From Anaerolineales bacterium (GTDB taxonomy: Bacteria > Chloroflexota > Anaerolineae > Anaerolineales > Villigracilaceae): 64,000 bases of DNA. Position numbers and translations under genes: made by a program. Shown here piece by piece: positions 43,183 to 52,415 of this stretch (within the stretch, counting starts at the first letter, position 1; every line of letters begins with the position of its first letter). The notes under the pieces were generated by a model that was not told where the DNA came from, searched no databases, and saw nothing but the letters and a program-made list of their open reading frames with translations. The DNA is taken from assembly GCA_020634895.1 (NCBI GenBank), contig JACKAV010000005.1:310001-374000 (forward strand). The letters are read 5' to 3'.

Positions 43183-46100
43183 ATGTTGAATTTATCGTTT
43201 TTGGGTACCTACCTGGCAGAATATGAGCAAATGCCTGTAAAGGGATTTGAATCCACCAAGGTGAGGGCCTTGCTGGCTTATTTAGTGCTTGAATCAGAAA
43301 AGCCTCACACTCGGGAACATTTAATTGGCTTATTGTGGGGAGATAGTGATGATCTTAAAGCAGCCAAAAGTATGCGGCAGGCGCTTTCCAACTTAAGAAA
43401 GACTATTAAGGACGTTGATGCAGCCTCCCCCTTTTTGCTTGTAGAAGCGGATACTATTCAATTAAATAAAGAGAATTCGACATTTCAAGTGGACGCACAG
43501 GTTTTTGAGAACCTGATCAATGCTTGTGAAAAACATTCGCACCGTGATGTTGAAACCTGTACAGCTTGTGCCCACCGTTTTGAAAAAGCAGCGAGCCTAT
43601 ATCGAGGGGAATTGCTGCAGGGATTTTTACTAAAAGATTCGGAGTACTTTCAAGATTGGCTTGTTTCGAGGCGTGAGTATTTTCATCAAAAGATGTTGAT
43701 GGTTTTGGATCATTTGGCGCGCTACCACCAAAGACGTTATGAATTTCAGGATGCCATTTCATATGCACGTCGCCTGGTCTCAATGGACAGATGGCGTGAA
43801 GAAGCGCATGTGTTACTTATGCGCTTCTTGTCGGATGCGGGTCAACGCAGTGCTGCGCTTAAGCAATATCAAGAATGTTGTGATATGTTGTCGAAGGAGT
43901 TTGGTGTAGAGCCTCAGCCTGAGACGGTAAATCTGTACGAGCAGATATTAAATAATCAGGCATCCGCAAAAAAGCCGGTAGCACCAATAAATAACCTGCC
44001 TTCGTTTGGCACAACGTTTGTTGGACGCAAGGATGAGATACTGGAAATTGTTGAATACTTGCAGGATCGAAATTGCCGACTGGCTACGATAACAGGTACT
44101 GGCGGCGTTGGTAAGACCCGTTTGGCGCTTCAAGTAGGACAGGGGCAACTATATGCATATCAGGATGGTGTTTTTTGGATTCCACTTGATGCCATTAAAA
44201 AACCGGAAGAATTACCGGGAATTGTTGCTGGCACATTGGGGTTGGAACTCCCTGCAAAAGGAGATATACAAACGCATGTTATAAACTTTCTGCGTCACCG
44301 TGATGTACTCTTAATTCTTGATAATTACGAACATTTACTTCCGGAGACGGATTTTATTACGGGCATATTAAGTAATTCATCTGGGGTGAGTATTCTAGCT
44401 ACTTCACGAGAAGTACTCCATCTGCAAATAGAAAAGGTCTTTGAACTAACCGGATTACCTCTTTCTTCAGAAGGCAAAGCAGAATTACCTTCAGCGGTCC
44501 TTTTGTTGAAACAGCGTGCAGAACGTATTGCCTCTCATGTTCAGATCTCCACACAAAAAGAACAGGAAGAGGCTCTGCATTTATGCAGTCTTCTTGATGG
44601 GTTGCCGCTTGGCATTGAATTGGCAAGTGGCATGTTAAAGACCCATACCTGTGCTGAAATTGCGGAAAAGATCACGGAAGATGTCAGCGCGCTCTCATCC
44701 TCTTTACGAGATATTCCTATGCGTCATCGTAGTCTTCTGGCTGTGTTTGAATACTCGTGGGGATTGTTATCTACAGATGAAAAACGCGCCTTTGCCTCAT
44801 TGGGCGTTTTTCCTGCATACTTCACTTTATCTGCGGCAAAGAACATTTGCGATATTTCACCTGATGTACTTGATGAGTTGTATAGAAAATCTCTTGTGCG
44901 GCATTTGGGCAAGGACTTATACGGTTTGCATCCATTGATGCAACAATACGCTCGGAAAAAACAGGAGATGGTTGGAATCTCTGGTATAGCAATTAATAAA
45001 AGATTTCAGAGTTACTACAGTAGTCGCACTCAGCAATGGTTGCAAAATATGCGATCTGGTCAGATTTTACAAGCATTGGATCATTTCTCTCGTGAGTGGG
45101 GAAACCTAACATCCTGTTGGAATATGGCAATTGCTACGCAGGATATTAACTTATTGAACGAATATCTCGCTCCTTTTTTCTGGTTCTTTGAAATAAAGGG
45201 GCGGATTTATGAAGGGGAATCACTGTTTCGATCTGCTCTGGATATGTTACAGAAAGAAAACAGGGACGAACCACTCCTTGATGTTTTCTACCATCGCTTA
45301 TTAACGTATTATGGTTGGTTAAGCTTTCGTCGTGGGCAAACTGATATTGCCTTGAATAGTTTAAGGGAAGTTGTAAATCACGGCTTGGAAAATCTCGATG
45401 TAGAAGAAAAAATATTTGCGCTAAATCACTATGGTAGTGTTTGCTACGAGAACGGGCAAAAAGAAAGCGCAAACGAGATGCATGAAAAAGCCATGCGACT
45501 TTGTAAAAACGATCAAACTGCATGGGAAGAAGCGCTCACCCTGAATCACTATGGCTCAATGCTTAGTATGGAAAGCGACCTTGCAAATGCCGAAAAATTT
45601 CTTCGTCAAGGATTAAAGATCGCTGATGCCAATCAATTTATTTGGATCACTGCCAGCGTTTTAAGTAATCTGGCGGTATTGGCGTACTTTCAACAGGACT
45701 ATGAAACAGCCATTAGCTTATTTCTGCAAAGCAATGAAAAATCAGCACAATACGGAGACCTGCATCGCTCTCCGTCTGTCAACCATAATAATTTGGCGGA
45801 GTGCTATGCCATTCTTGGAGAATTGGATAAGGCTCGCGTACATTTGGAACAGGCGCTTTACCATTTCAATGAATGTGGAAACACAGTGTTTTTGCCTTAT
45901 GTTTACAACACTCTCGCTATCATTAATTTGCAATCCAAAAAGTATGATGAGGCACGTCAGGCACTGGATGACGGAATCAAAAGTGCGGTTGAAAACCAAA
46001 TGCTTGCAGTACTCAATAACCTATTAATTGATTATGCAAAATACTTTCTTCGGATAGAGCAGAGGGAAAGGGCAGTGGAACTCATTCACTATGTCTCTCA

Positions 46101-46254
46101 CTCTTCCTACACTATTAAAGAAGGGCATGATAAAGCTGCTCAATTGTTCGAAGAATTTGGCGAAAACTTGCGCAAAGAAGTTGATTTGCTCTCCGGACGA
46201 GATATTACACAGCAGGGCATATTGGATATGTTTAATATGGAAACAAACAAGTAA
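43183..46254 (+). CDS. SARP-family regulator with BTAD, NB-ARC and TPR domains
   Basis: 1023 aa, GGAG nine bases before ATG 43183. N-terminal OmpR-like DNA-binding domain (residues about 1-95, ALLAYLVLESEKPHTREHLI, SMRQALSNLRKTI), then a bacterial transcriptional activator domain (about 96-250), then NB-ARC ATPase with P-loop TGTGGVGKTRLALQVG (about 305) and LLILDNYEHLL, then about ten TPR repeats. Large SARPs like this control secondary metabolism or secreted functions in Actinobacteria and are also frequent in Chloroflexota. It is divergent from the lipoprotein operon, its most likely target. Codon use looks more AT-rich than in neighbouring operons. Confidence 0.92.
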   Translation: MLNLSFLGTYLAEYEQMPVKGFESTKVRALLAYLVLESEKPHTREHLIGLLWGDSDDLKAAKSMRQALSNLRKTIKDVDAASPFLLVEADTIQLNKENSTFQVDAQVFENLINACEKHSHRDVETCTACAHRFEKAASLYRGELLQGFLLKDSEYFQDWLVSRREYFHQKMLMVLDHLARYHQRRYEFQDAISYARRLVSMDRWREEAHVLLMRFLSDAGQRSAALKQYQECCDMLSKEFGVEPQPETVNLYEQILNNQASAKKPVAPINNLPSFGTTFVGRKDEILEIVEYLQDRNCRLATITGTGGVGKTRLALQVGQGQLYAYQDGVFWIPLDAIKKPEELPGIVAGTLGLELPAKGDIQTHVINFLRHRDVLLILDNYEHLLPETDFITGILSNSSGVSILATSREVLHLQIEKVFELTGLPLSSEGKAELPSAVLLLKQRAERIASHVQISTQKEQEEALHLCSLLDGLPLGIELASGMLKTHTCAEIAEKITEDVSALSSSLRDIPMRHRSLLAVFEYSWGLLSTDEKRAFASLGVFPAYFTLSAAKNICDISPDVLDELYRKSLVRHLGKDLYGLHPLMQQYARKKQEMVGISGIAINKRFQSYYSSRTQQWLQNMRSGQILQALDHFSREWGNLTSCWNMAIATQDINLLNEYLAPFFWFFEIKGRIYEGESLFRSALDMLQKENRDEPLLDVFYHRLLTYYGWLSFRRGQTDIALNSLREVVNHGLENLDVEEKIFALNHYGSVCYENGQKESANEMHEKAMRLCKNDQTAWEEALTLNHYGSMLSMESDLANAEKFLRQGLKIADANQFIWITASVLSNLAVLAYFQQDYETAISLFLQSNEKSAQYGDLHRSPSVNHNNLAECYAILGELDKARVHLEQALYHFNECGNTVFLPYVYNTLAIINLQSKKYDEARQALDDGIKSAVENQMLAVLNNLLIDYAKYFLRIEQRERAVELIHYVSHSSYTIKEGHDKAAQLFEEFGENLRKEVDLLSGRDITQQGILDMFNMETNK

Positions 46255-46278
46255 TTTACTTGTAATCCTCGTGATTTT

Positions 46279-46307
46279 GCACACCTTCCCGAAGTGGGAA
46301 GGTGTGC
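46279..46307 (+). terminator. 12-bp stem hairpin after the SARP gene
   Basis: Arms 46279-46290 and 46296-46307, 5-base loop, 24 bases after the stop codon. The downstream text is weakly T-rich only. Two direct copies of atagtgaattc follow (46313-46338). Confidence 0.6.
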
Positions 46308-46540
46308 TATTCATAGTGAATTCATAGTGAATTCATAGGTTCTTCTTATTTTCTCTACAGCCTTAAATTCTACAATGCGCGTGTAAAGAAACGGAGACAA
46401 CATGACCCTGAAATTCAAACGAATGTTATTTTTGGTCAATTAAACAACGAAGAATACCTGATAATGAAAAAATGTTTTATATCCTGCTTGTTCTTTCGCT
46501 CGCATTGACTGAGGGAGTGAAGTATGGGGTATACACTCAA

Positions 46541-46636
46541 TCTCAGGAATTGGAGCCTTTTCTTGTTACGCTGGATCCCAAAGCAGGCAGTGGTGACGAA
46601 TGCCAAGTTGTTCGTTCAGCATGAATTTGTCTATTA
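46541..46636 (+). pseudogene. XRE-cupin regulator fragment next to comM
   Basis: The plus strand encodes SQELEPFLVTLDPKAGSGDE and CQVV, then after a two-base deletion HEFVYYP: about 32 codons of the cupin domain, closest to the gene at 4015-4629 (SQELEPFLMTLEPHAGIGSE). The fragment stops exactly where the comM 3' end begins. 46308-46540 shows no other gene. It is an isolated scrap, so the surrounding junction is a recombination scar. Confidence 0.7.
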
Positions 46637-48160
46637 CCCAAATATGATTTTTGGGCGGTACTGCAACGCCTCTGCCAAGTGTGGAGACTGTATCTCTTCG
46701 CTTCCAGCCAGGTCTGCGATGGTGCGGGATAACTTAAGGATGCGGTGATAGGCGCGTGCGGAAAGTTGAAGTTGGCTCATCGCCGCACGCATCAGGCTTT
46801 GACCTTCGGATTGCAACTGACAATATTGCCTCACCTCGCCGATGCGCATGTCCGCGTTGCAGATGACTTCGGGGATATTGGCAAATCGTGCGCTCTGAAT
46901 ATCTCTTGCGACTTGGACACGTTTGCGAATCGACTCGCTTGATTCGCCTAATCTGTCATCGCTTAACTTTTCATAATCCACACGCGGCACTTCGATATGA
47001 ATATCAATGCGGTCTAGAATGGGACCGGAGATTCGTTTCTGATATTTAGTCACAACAGCAGGCGCGCATGTGCAGGCTTTATCTGCCGATCCATAATTGC
47101 CACATGGGCAGGGATTCATGGCCGCGATTAGTTGAAAATTTGCGGAGAAAGTCAGCGAACCTTTAGCGCGGCTGATGGTGACGACTTTGTCTTCCATTGG
47201 CTGGCGCATCACTTCGAGGACGCGTGTTCCAAATTCGGGGAATTCATCGAGGAAGAGGACGCCGCGATGGGCGAGGGAAATCTCGCCGGGCTTGGGGATG
47301 TTTCCGCCGCCAACCAGACCAGCATGTGAGATGGTATGGTGCGGCGCCCTGAACGGACGATGCTTTATAAGCGGAGTCCCTGCGGGGAGTTGATCTGCCA
47401 CGGAATAGATACGTGTCACATCCAGTGATTCTTCAATGGACATTTCCGGCAGAATACCGGGTAGGGCGCGGGCTAAAAGCGTTTTTCCGCTTCCAGGACT
47501 TCCCGTCATCAAAAGATTATGTCCTCCAGCGGCGGCGACTTCGAGCGCTCGTTTTACGTGTTCCTGCCCTTTGACTTCGGCAAAGTCTGTTGGGGTGAAG
47601 AGCGGATCGGGAACATCGTCGATTGAGGGTTGATAAGGCTCAATGAGACGGCGACCCGCCAAATGGTTATAAAGATCCGCAAGCGATTTGACAGGATAAA
47701 CATCAAGGTCTGGTATCAAAGCTGCTTCAGGCGCATCCGCTTCGGGCACGAACATCCGCTTGAATCCGTTGGCGCGTGCGGCGGCTGCCATCGGCAAAAC
47801 TCCGCGCGTATGGCGGACAATACCATCGAGCGAAAGTTCACCGACGAACATGGCGCCCTCAATGGAATCTTGCGGAAGAAAACCGGCAAGGATGACAACG
47901 CCCAATGCAATGGGAAGATCGTACGCAGGACCTTCCTTGCGAATGGCGGCGGGCGATAAGTTGACGACGATACGATGGCGCGGAAAATTCAGACCGGCAT
48001 TCTTGACTGCGGTCTGAACGCGTTCGCGGCTTTCTTGTACTGCCGCATCGGGTAAGCCGACGATGATGACTGCTGGAAGACCGTTGGTGTAATCCACTTC
48101 CACTTCAACGATCACGCCTTCAAGTCCCACCACGGCGCAGGAATATACTCGTGAGAGCAT
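46634..48160 (-). CDS. comM: ComM/YifB, Mg-chelatase-like AAA+ ATPase (intact)
   Basis: 508 aa, full family length. N-terminal Lon-protease-like S5 domain (MLSRVYSCAVVGLEGVIVEV...PGLPDAAVQESRERV-type text), AAA+ core with Walker A LLMTGSPGSGKTLLARALPG, Walker B GVLFLDEFPEF, and C-terminal Mg_chelatase_C domain after the zinc-ribbon-like CPCGNYGSADKACTC (residues 351-365). ComM is a hexameric branch-migration helicase that promotes natural transformation. The window holds six broken copies of its 3' third. Its FANIPEVICNADM differs from the shared FANVEGVICNADM of those copies, so they are not recent direct duplicates of this gene. Confidence 0.95.
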   Translation of the reverse strand: MLSRVYSCAVVGLEGVIVEVEVDYTNGLPAVIIVGLPDAAVQESRERVQTAVKNAGLNFPRHRIVVNLSPAAIRKEGPAYDLPIALGVVILAGFLPQDSIEGAMFVGELSLDGIVRHTRGVLPMAAAARANGFKRMFVPEADAPEAALIPDLDVYPVKSLADLYNHLAGRRLIEPYQPSIDDVPDPLFTPTDFAEVKGQEHVKRALEVAAAGGHNLLMTGSPGSGKTLLARALPGILPEMSIEESLDVTRIYSVADQLPAGTPLIKHRPFRAPHHTISHAGLVGGGNIPKPGEISLAHRGVLFLDEFPEFGTRVLEVMRQPMEDKVVTISRAKGSLTFSANFQLIAAMNPCPCGNYGSADKACTCAPAVVTKYQKRISGPILDRIDIHIEVPRVDYEKLSDDRLGESSESIRKRVQVARDIQSARFANIPEVICNADMRIGEVRQYCQLQSEGQSLMRAAMSQLQLSARAYHRILKLSRTIADLAGSEEIQSPHLAEALQYRPKIIFG

Positions 48161-48172
48161 GGCTTGATTTTA

Positions 48173-49357
48173 TCAGACCTCGAGCGAATACAGAACGGTT
48201 TCCATCTCCTGCGGGGTCAGCCCGCCGTGATGCCCGTAGAACCTTTGCTCGAACTTATCCTTCTCGTACCACCAAACGGATTCATACCGATAGGGCAGGA
48301 TGACAAGATTCCCAACCCGCTCCAAAAACCGGTCGGATACTTCCTCGCCGAAATAACCAGCGGATATCAGCGCCTCGGTCTTGACCACATCTGCTCTGCC
48401 TTCGAGACGCTTTGAGAGAAAGCCCTGGGCTTCGTCTTCCATGCCCGGCTTGATGTACATGAACATGTCACGCGCCGAACCGGCAGGGACGATGAGACGT
48501 CCGCGTTTGTTTTTGCGGATGAAACGCTCGACGCCGGTAAAGTTTTTATCGGTGTTGAGATAAACCGTCGTTTGTGGATCAACTTCACACATGCCATGAT
48601 CCGCTGTCATCAGGAAGAGAATCCGCTTTTTACCGCCGAAGACTCTGTCAAAGTAGTTTTCCATCATCAACAGGAATGTCTCGATCTCGGCTTCGGTTTG
48701 CGGTGCAGTGGGACCATACTCATGGGCGATGCCGTCGATGCGGTCAAAGTAAAGGTGAAAGTATGCGGGCGTGGTTTGTTTTTCCAAACACATGCCGATA
48801 TTGATAAAGGCTTCGGAAAGCGTTTTGTAGGAGGTGATCTCTGACCCCTGCATCACAACCTTCGAATACGTGGACGGAGTGTATTCGCGGGAGCCGTAAT
48901 AAAACGATTCAACACCCATTGCCTTGAGTTCGGGGTAAAGTGTGCCTTTTGGATACAAGGCTTCGGGTTTCACTTTTTTTACAAGCGTATCGCGCCATTT
49001 TGTATTGTCAGAATAAGAGAACAAAAGCGGCGCAATGACGCGGTCCACGAGCGGCTCGTAGTAATACCATTCATGGACTCCGCTCTGCCCGACGGGAATC
49101 CCGGTGTGGATGGTCGTCACATGCGCGGACGTGGTGGAGGGAAATTGCGAAGTCAACTTTTCGATGCTGCCTTGTTTGGCAACCCGCTTGACAAACGGCG
49201 CATCCTGAAAGCGTTCGAAGAATCGCCAGCCGAATGCATCGATAAAGAATAGAACAACCGCATCATATTTCTTCGAAGCAAAGGCTTCCTTGATGCGGTT
49301 CGGAATTCCGGCGAATCCGCCAGAGTCATAGCGGGGTTTGATAAAGTCTGGGTGCAT
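48173..49357 (-). CDS. Alkaline phosphatase superfamily phosphodiesterase/pyrophosphatase
   Basis: 394 aa. Metal-binding and catalytic features of type I phosphodiesterases: VLFFIDAFGWRFFERF (metal Asp), SQFPSTTSAHVTTIHTGIPV (catalytic Thr in PSTTSAH), YFDRIDGIAHEYGP, LMTADHGMCEVDPQ, and FYGHHGGLTPQEM. It lacks a signal peptide, so acts in the cytoplasm or on lipid-linked substrates. It ends 12 bases before the comM start and is likely co-transcribed; substrate unknown. Confidence 0.88.
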   Translation of the reverse strand: MHPDFIKPRYDSGGFAGIPNRIKEAFASKKYDAVVLFFIDAFGWRFFERFQDAPFVKRVAKQGSIEKLTSQFPSTTSAHVTTIHTGIPVGQSGVHEWYYYEPLVDRVIAPLLFSYSDNTKWRDTLVKKVKPEALYPKGTLYPELKAMGVESFYYGSREYTPSTYSKVVMQGSEITSYKTLSEAFINIGMCLEKQTTPAYFHLYFDRIDGIAHEYGPTAPQTEAEIETFLLMMENYFDRVFGGKKRILFLMTADHGMCEVDPQTTVYLNTDKNFTGVERFIRKNKRGRLIVPAGSARDMFMYIKPGMEDEAQGFLSKRLEGRADVVKTEALISAGYFGEEVSDRFLERVGNLVILPYRYESVWWYEKDKFEQRFYGHHGGLTPQEMETVLYSLEV

Positions 49358-49358
49358 T

Positions 49359-50429
49359 TTAACTTTTTATTAGGTTATCAAGAAATAGCCTATTGATTTG
49401 CTTGGCAATTTTGTGCTGTTCTTTTATCAAATTTTTCTTTTCAGTGCTAACTTTATTGTAATTGCCACCGCGATTTAAATAATAGATTTGACTATTTAAT
49501 ACCTGTTCTCCAACTACGTCCATTAATTCAGATAAATCCCATGTAACTTTTGGTATCCAAGAATTAGATTTGTTTGAAGGATATTCTTTGACCTGATTAT
49601 CTACTTTAATTAATATTTTTCCAACTCCGCTATCAAAGTCCTGAGACATGGATTTTACATGGGGCGTCTCATATAAATACGCGATTTGTTCTCTTCTACC
49701 ATAGTGAGAAAATATTGGTTGATATATTTCCGTACATTTTTTGTTGTAAGAACTCCGAACTAGCGGAAAAGAAACATTATCTCTCCCTTTCTTTAATAAA
49801 TATTCCATTTCCTGACTTTCAGTAAAATAAATTTCTTTAGCATATGGAAATCCTAAACCCTTTGATATCAAAAAATCAGTCGATAGGTTAAAAAAACAAA
49901 ACTGATTTATTCTTAAGTTGTAGCAAACGGGACGATATTGAAAGGCGGGTGTATTTGCCCCAGAAAAACTAATTCCTGCTTTTTCGTAATCTGATTTGTA
50001 TATAAAGACCGCTCTGTCCGTTTCTCCGATTCTATTTGAAATATAATAGTTTGGCTCTACAGAACTTAGATTTTTTTGTAAATAGTTATAAGCCAGCCAC
50101 AACCCTATTCTAATTTTGTCTAACCAATCAAGAAGAATAGATAAATCTTCGCTGGATAAAGGTTTTTCATTCAGTAGTTGCTGTAGTACTTCCTTAGCTT
50201 TAACTTCTAGGTGCGAGTGTTCTGAATTACATTTTTCACATGCGGGAAATTGAAATTGGTCAAAAGCAAACTCTCCAAATTCTAGTTCGAGAGTTTTCGA
50301 GTTCCAAATTGGTCCAAATTGCACTAATCTATTTGGGTTTCCTGTAAGTTCAATAAGCCATTTTGGAATTATGTGTTCTTTATTTTTTCTTTCGGGAAGA
50401 TTTCCACAGAACACGCAAATTTTACTCAT
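49359..50429 (-). CDS. HNH endonuclease-like protein, AT-rich
   Basis: 356 aa. N-terminal CVFCGNLPERKNKEHIIPKW then FPACEKCNSEHSHLEVKAKE: the two CxxC pairs and the EHIIP histidine make an HNH-type (treble-clef) nuclease core. The remaining 280 residues match no domain I recognise. The gene is clearly more AT-rich than both neighbours (Lys/Asn/Ile/Ser-rich protein) and it sits between two GC-rich housekeeping-type genes with minimal spacing, so recent acquisition is likely. It could be a stand-alone defence nuclease or part of a mobile element; no partner gene is adjacent. Confidence 0.75.
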   Translation of the reverse strand: MSKICVFCGNLPERKNKEHIIPKWLIELTGNPNRLVQFGPIWNSKTLELEFGEFAFDQFQFPACEKCNSEHSHLEVKAKEVLQQLLNEKPLSSEDLSILLDWLDKIRIGLWLAYNYLQKNLSSVEPNYYISNRIGETDRAVFIYKSDYEKAGISFSGANTPAFQYRPVCYNLRINQFCFFNLSTDFLISKGLGFPYAKEIYFTESQEMEYLLKKGRDNVSFPLVRSSYNKKCTEIYQPIFSHYGRREQIAYLYETPHVKSMSQDFDSGVGKILIKVDNQVKEYPSNKSNSWIPKVTWDLSELMDVVGEQVLNSQIYYLNRGGNYNKVSTEKKNLIKEQHKIAKQINRLFLDNLIKS

Positions 50430-50446
50430 TCCAAATCCTAAATAAC

Positions 50447-51721
50447 TTATTTCATCATCCCCGCGGCTCGTCTTCCGATTTCAACCGCGAAGTTTGTGCC
50501 GCGATCCCATGGATAGACCTGGCTCATCGAAGCGAAGTACAAACCTTCGATGGGCGTTTGAATCGCGGGAATATTTTTGGAATGTCCGACCAACGGAACG
50601 GGCTGGGCATAATTCGTTTTATGCACCCAAATCTTGTTGATCCACTCGCGTTTGAATTCGGGGTTGAACTTTTCGAACGCCGGAATGAACTTCTCCAGCA
50701 ATTGCTCATCGCTCAGGTCAAAATACTCGTGACCCAATTCAAGGTAATCGCCCGCATACACAATATGATCGCCGCCGAAATGATCCTTCGAAACGAAATT
50801 CGTGTGCTCCACCAGCGCGAGGAAGGGATAGCCTTCATCCTTCGGCACATTGAACCAGTAATAGCCTTCCTTCGAAAGCGAATGCTTCAGCGAAAGCGTC
50901 ATCACCACCGCGCCCATCGACTTCAATTCGAGCAACCCCTTCAAATAGGATTCGGGCAATTCGGGACACAACTTGGATAACAAACTCGGGGATGTGGTAA
51001 CAAGCACCTTGTCAAAGGACTCACCGTCCACGCTCAAACCACCCGACGCCTGCTCCTGCTTAATGGACTTGACAGCCGTTCCAAGCCGAATCTCCACTCC
51101 CTGCGCGCGCAGTTTTTCTGCGAAGAGATCGGCGAATTTCTGAAAGCCGCCTTCGAACGTGCCGAGACGGGTCGTGCGGGCATGCATCCGCGCCCACATC
51201 CACGCCATGTTGACGTCCTTATAATAGGAAGCGAACTTGCCAATGAGAAGCGGCTCCCACATCTGCTCGTAGACTTTTTTGCCCGCATACTTCATCATCC
51301 ACTCGTGGGCGGTGACCTTCTCCAGCGCGCGCCAATTCTTCGTAAGGCGGAGATATAGTCCGACGAAGCCAAACCGGATCTTGTTCAGACCAAACCCAAG
51401 TCCGGGAAAAAGAAGCGCGTTGATGATCGAGTCGAATGGATACCACTTCCCTTTGTAGAGCATCACCGTCAACGGGCGCGGGAAGATGACCTTATCCTCC
51501 AGCCCCAATTCACGGATCAGCCCAAGCATGGCGCTGTCTGACTGGAACCAGTGGTGATAGAACTTTTCAACGGACCAGTCCCAATGCGGTTCCTTGAAAC
51601 CGCTGGCAAGACCGCCCGCGTAATCTGCCGCTTCGAAAATAGTGACGTCGTGTCCCGCTTTTTTCAAGTCCCATGCGGCAGCCATGCCGCCGTACCCCGC
51701 TCCAAGAATTGCGATTTTCAA
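50447..51721 (-). CDS. FAD-dependent oxidoreductase, protoporphyrinogen-oxidase-like
   Basis: 424 aa from a TTG start (ribosome site GGAG seven bases before). Dinucleotide site MKIAILGAGYGGMAAAWDLK and the second FAD motif FEAADYAGGLASGF at residues 34-47; C-terminal GLYFASMSQVYPWDRGTNFA closes the FAD site. The family (amine oxidase/UDP-galactopyranose mutase-like) includes sugar-lipid and carotenoid enzymes; here the conserved YHHWFQSDSAMLGLIRELGL suggests the NAD(P)/FAD-dependent glycan-linked branch. Encoded next to a response regulator and an LPG-synthase-like membrane protein. Confidence 0.85.
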   Translation of the reverse strand: MKIAILGAGYGGMAAAWDLKKAGHDVTIFEAADYAGGLASGFKEPHWDWSVEKFYHHWFQSDSAMLGLIRELGLEDKVIFPRPLTVMLYKGKWYPFDSIINALLFPGLGFGLNKIRFGFVGLYLRLTKNWRALEKVTAHEWMMKYAGKKVYEQMWEPLLIGKFASYYKDVNMAWMWARMHARTTRLGTFEGGFQKFADLFAEKLRAQGVEIRLGTAVKSIKQEQASGGLSVDGESFDKVLVTTSPSLLSKLCPELPESYLKGLLELKSMGAVVMTLSLKHSLSKEGYYWFNVPKDEGYPFLALVEHTNFVSKDHFGGDHIVYAGDYLELGHEYFDLSDEQLLEKFIPAFEKFNPEFKREWINKIWVHKTNYAQPVPLVGHSKNIPAIQTPIEGLYFASMSQVYPWDRGTNFAVEIGRRAAGMMK

Positions 51722-51736
51722 ATGAGTTCTCCAACT

Positions 51737-52351
51737 TTATTTTTTGCGCTGTTCCAGTTTTTCCGCAAGGTTCTTTAGTTTGCCCCACCGTTTGCGGACC
51801 ACGTAGATCATTGCAAGGGTTTGCATCCAGACCAGTTCGCTGTCCGGCAATTGAATGGCTTCCTCGAACACCTTGACAGCTTCCTCGTCCGTTCGTTTGT
51901 CGCGGACGTAATCATCTGCCAGTTTCCTTAATTTGGTTGAGTCCAGTTTACCGGTTTTGCCTTTGTCCAGCCGTTGAATGACATCCTGCATGGCGTCTTC
52001 CAACTCGTGCTCGGTGAAAGGCTTGATGAGGAAGTTCTTTATCCCCAACGCTTTTGCGGCGCGGATGGTTTCATCGTGATGCTCCGCAGAGACGAGGATG
52101 CACGCCGTACCCGGATTGACCTGCAATATCTGTTTGTAGGCGTTCAATCCGTTGACCTTGGACATGTTGATGTCCAACAGAACGATGTCCGGTTTATGCT
52201 GTCGCGCCATTTCGATGGCTTGTGTGCCGTCGAGGGCAATCGCGACCACTTCAACGCCTTTGACGGTCGAAAGCATCACACGCGTATTGCGACGGGTTTC
52301 CTGGGTTGTATCTGCGATTAGGACTCGTTTTTTTCTGGTCTGCGCGGGCAT
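51737..52351 (-). CDS. Response regulator with C-terminal helical domain
   Basis: 204 aa. Receiver domain with RVLIADTTQETRRNTRVMLS, phosphorylatable Asp in IVLLDINMSKVNG and Lys in GIKNFLIKPFTEHE. The C-terminal 75 residues (LRKLADDYVRDKRTDEEAVK...WMQTLAMIYVVRKRWGKLKN) look helical, without a DNA-binding motif, so the output is probably protein interaction. No histidine kinase is adjacent. Confidence 0.85.
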   Translation of the reverse strand: MPAQTRKKRVLIADTTQETRRNTRVMLSTVKGVEVVAIALDGTQAIEMARQHKPDIVLLDINMSKVNGLNAYKQILQVNPGTACILVSAEHHDETIRAAKALGIKNFLIKPFTEHELEDAMQDVIQRLDKGKTGKLDSTKLRKLADDYVRDKRTDEEAVKVFEEAIQLPDSELVWMQTLAMIYVVRKRWGKLKNLAEKLEQRKK

Positions 52352-52415
52352 GGATTTTGCCTTTTAAGATGTAGGTCCGATCAGGATGAATGAAACAAGT
52401 ATAACCGAGGCGCGT

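Noticed and set aside
46524..46748. 74-codon plus-strand frame crossing the cupin scrap and the comM end
   Set aside because: It joins a frameshifted cupin fragment to the antisense of comM, so it is a chimera without a conserved product.
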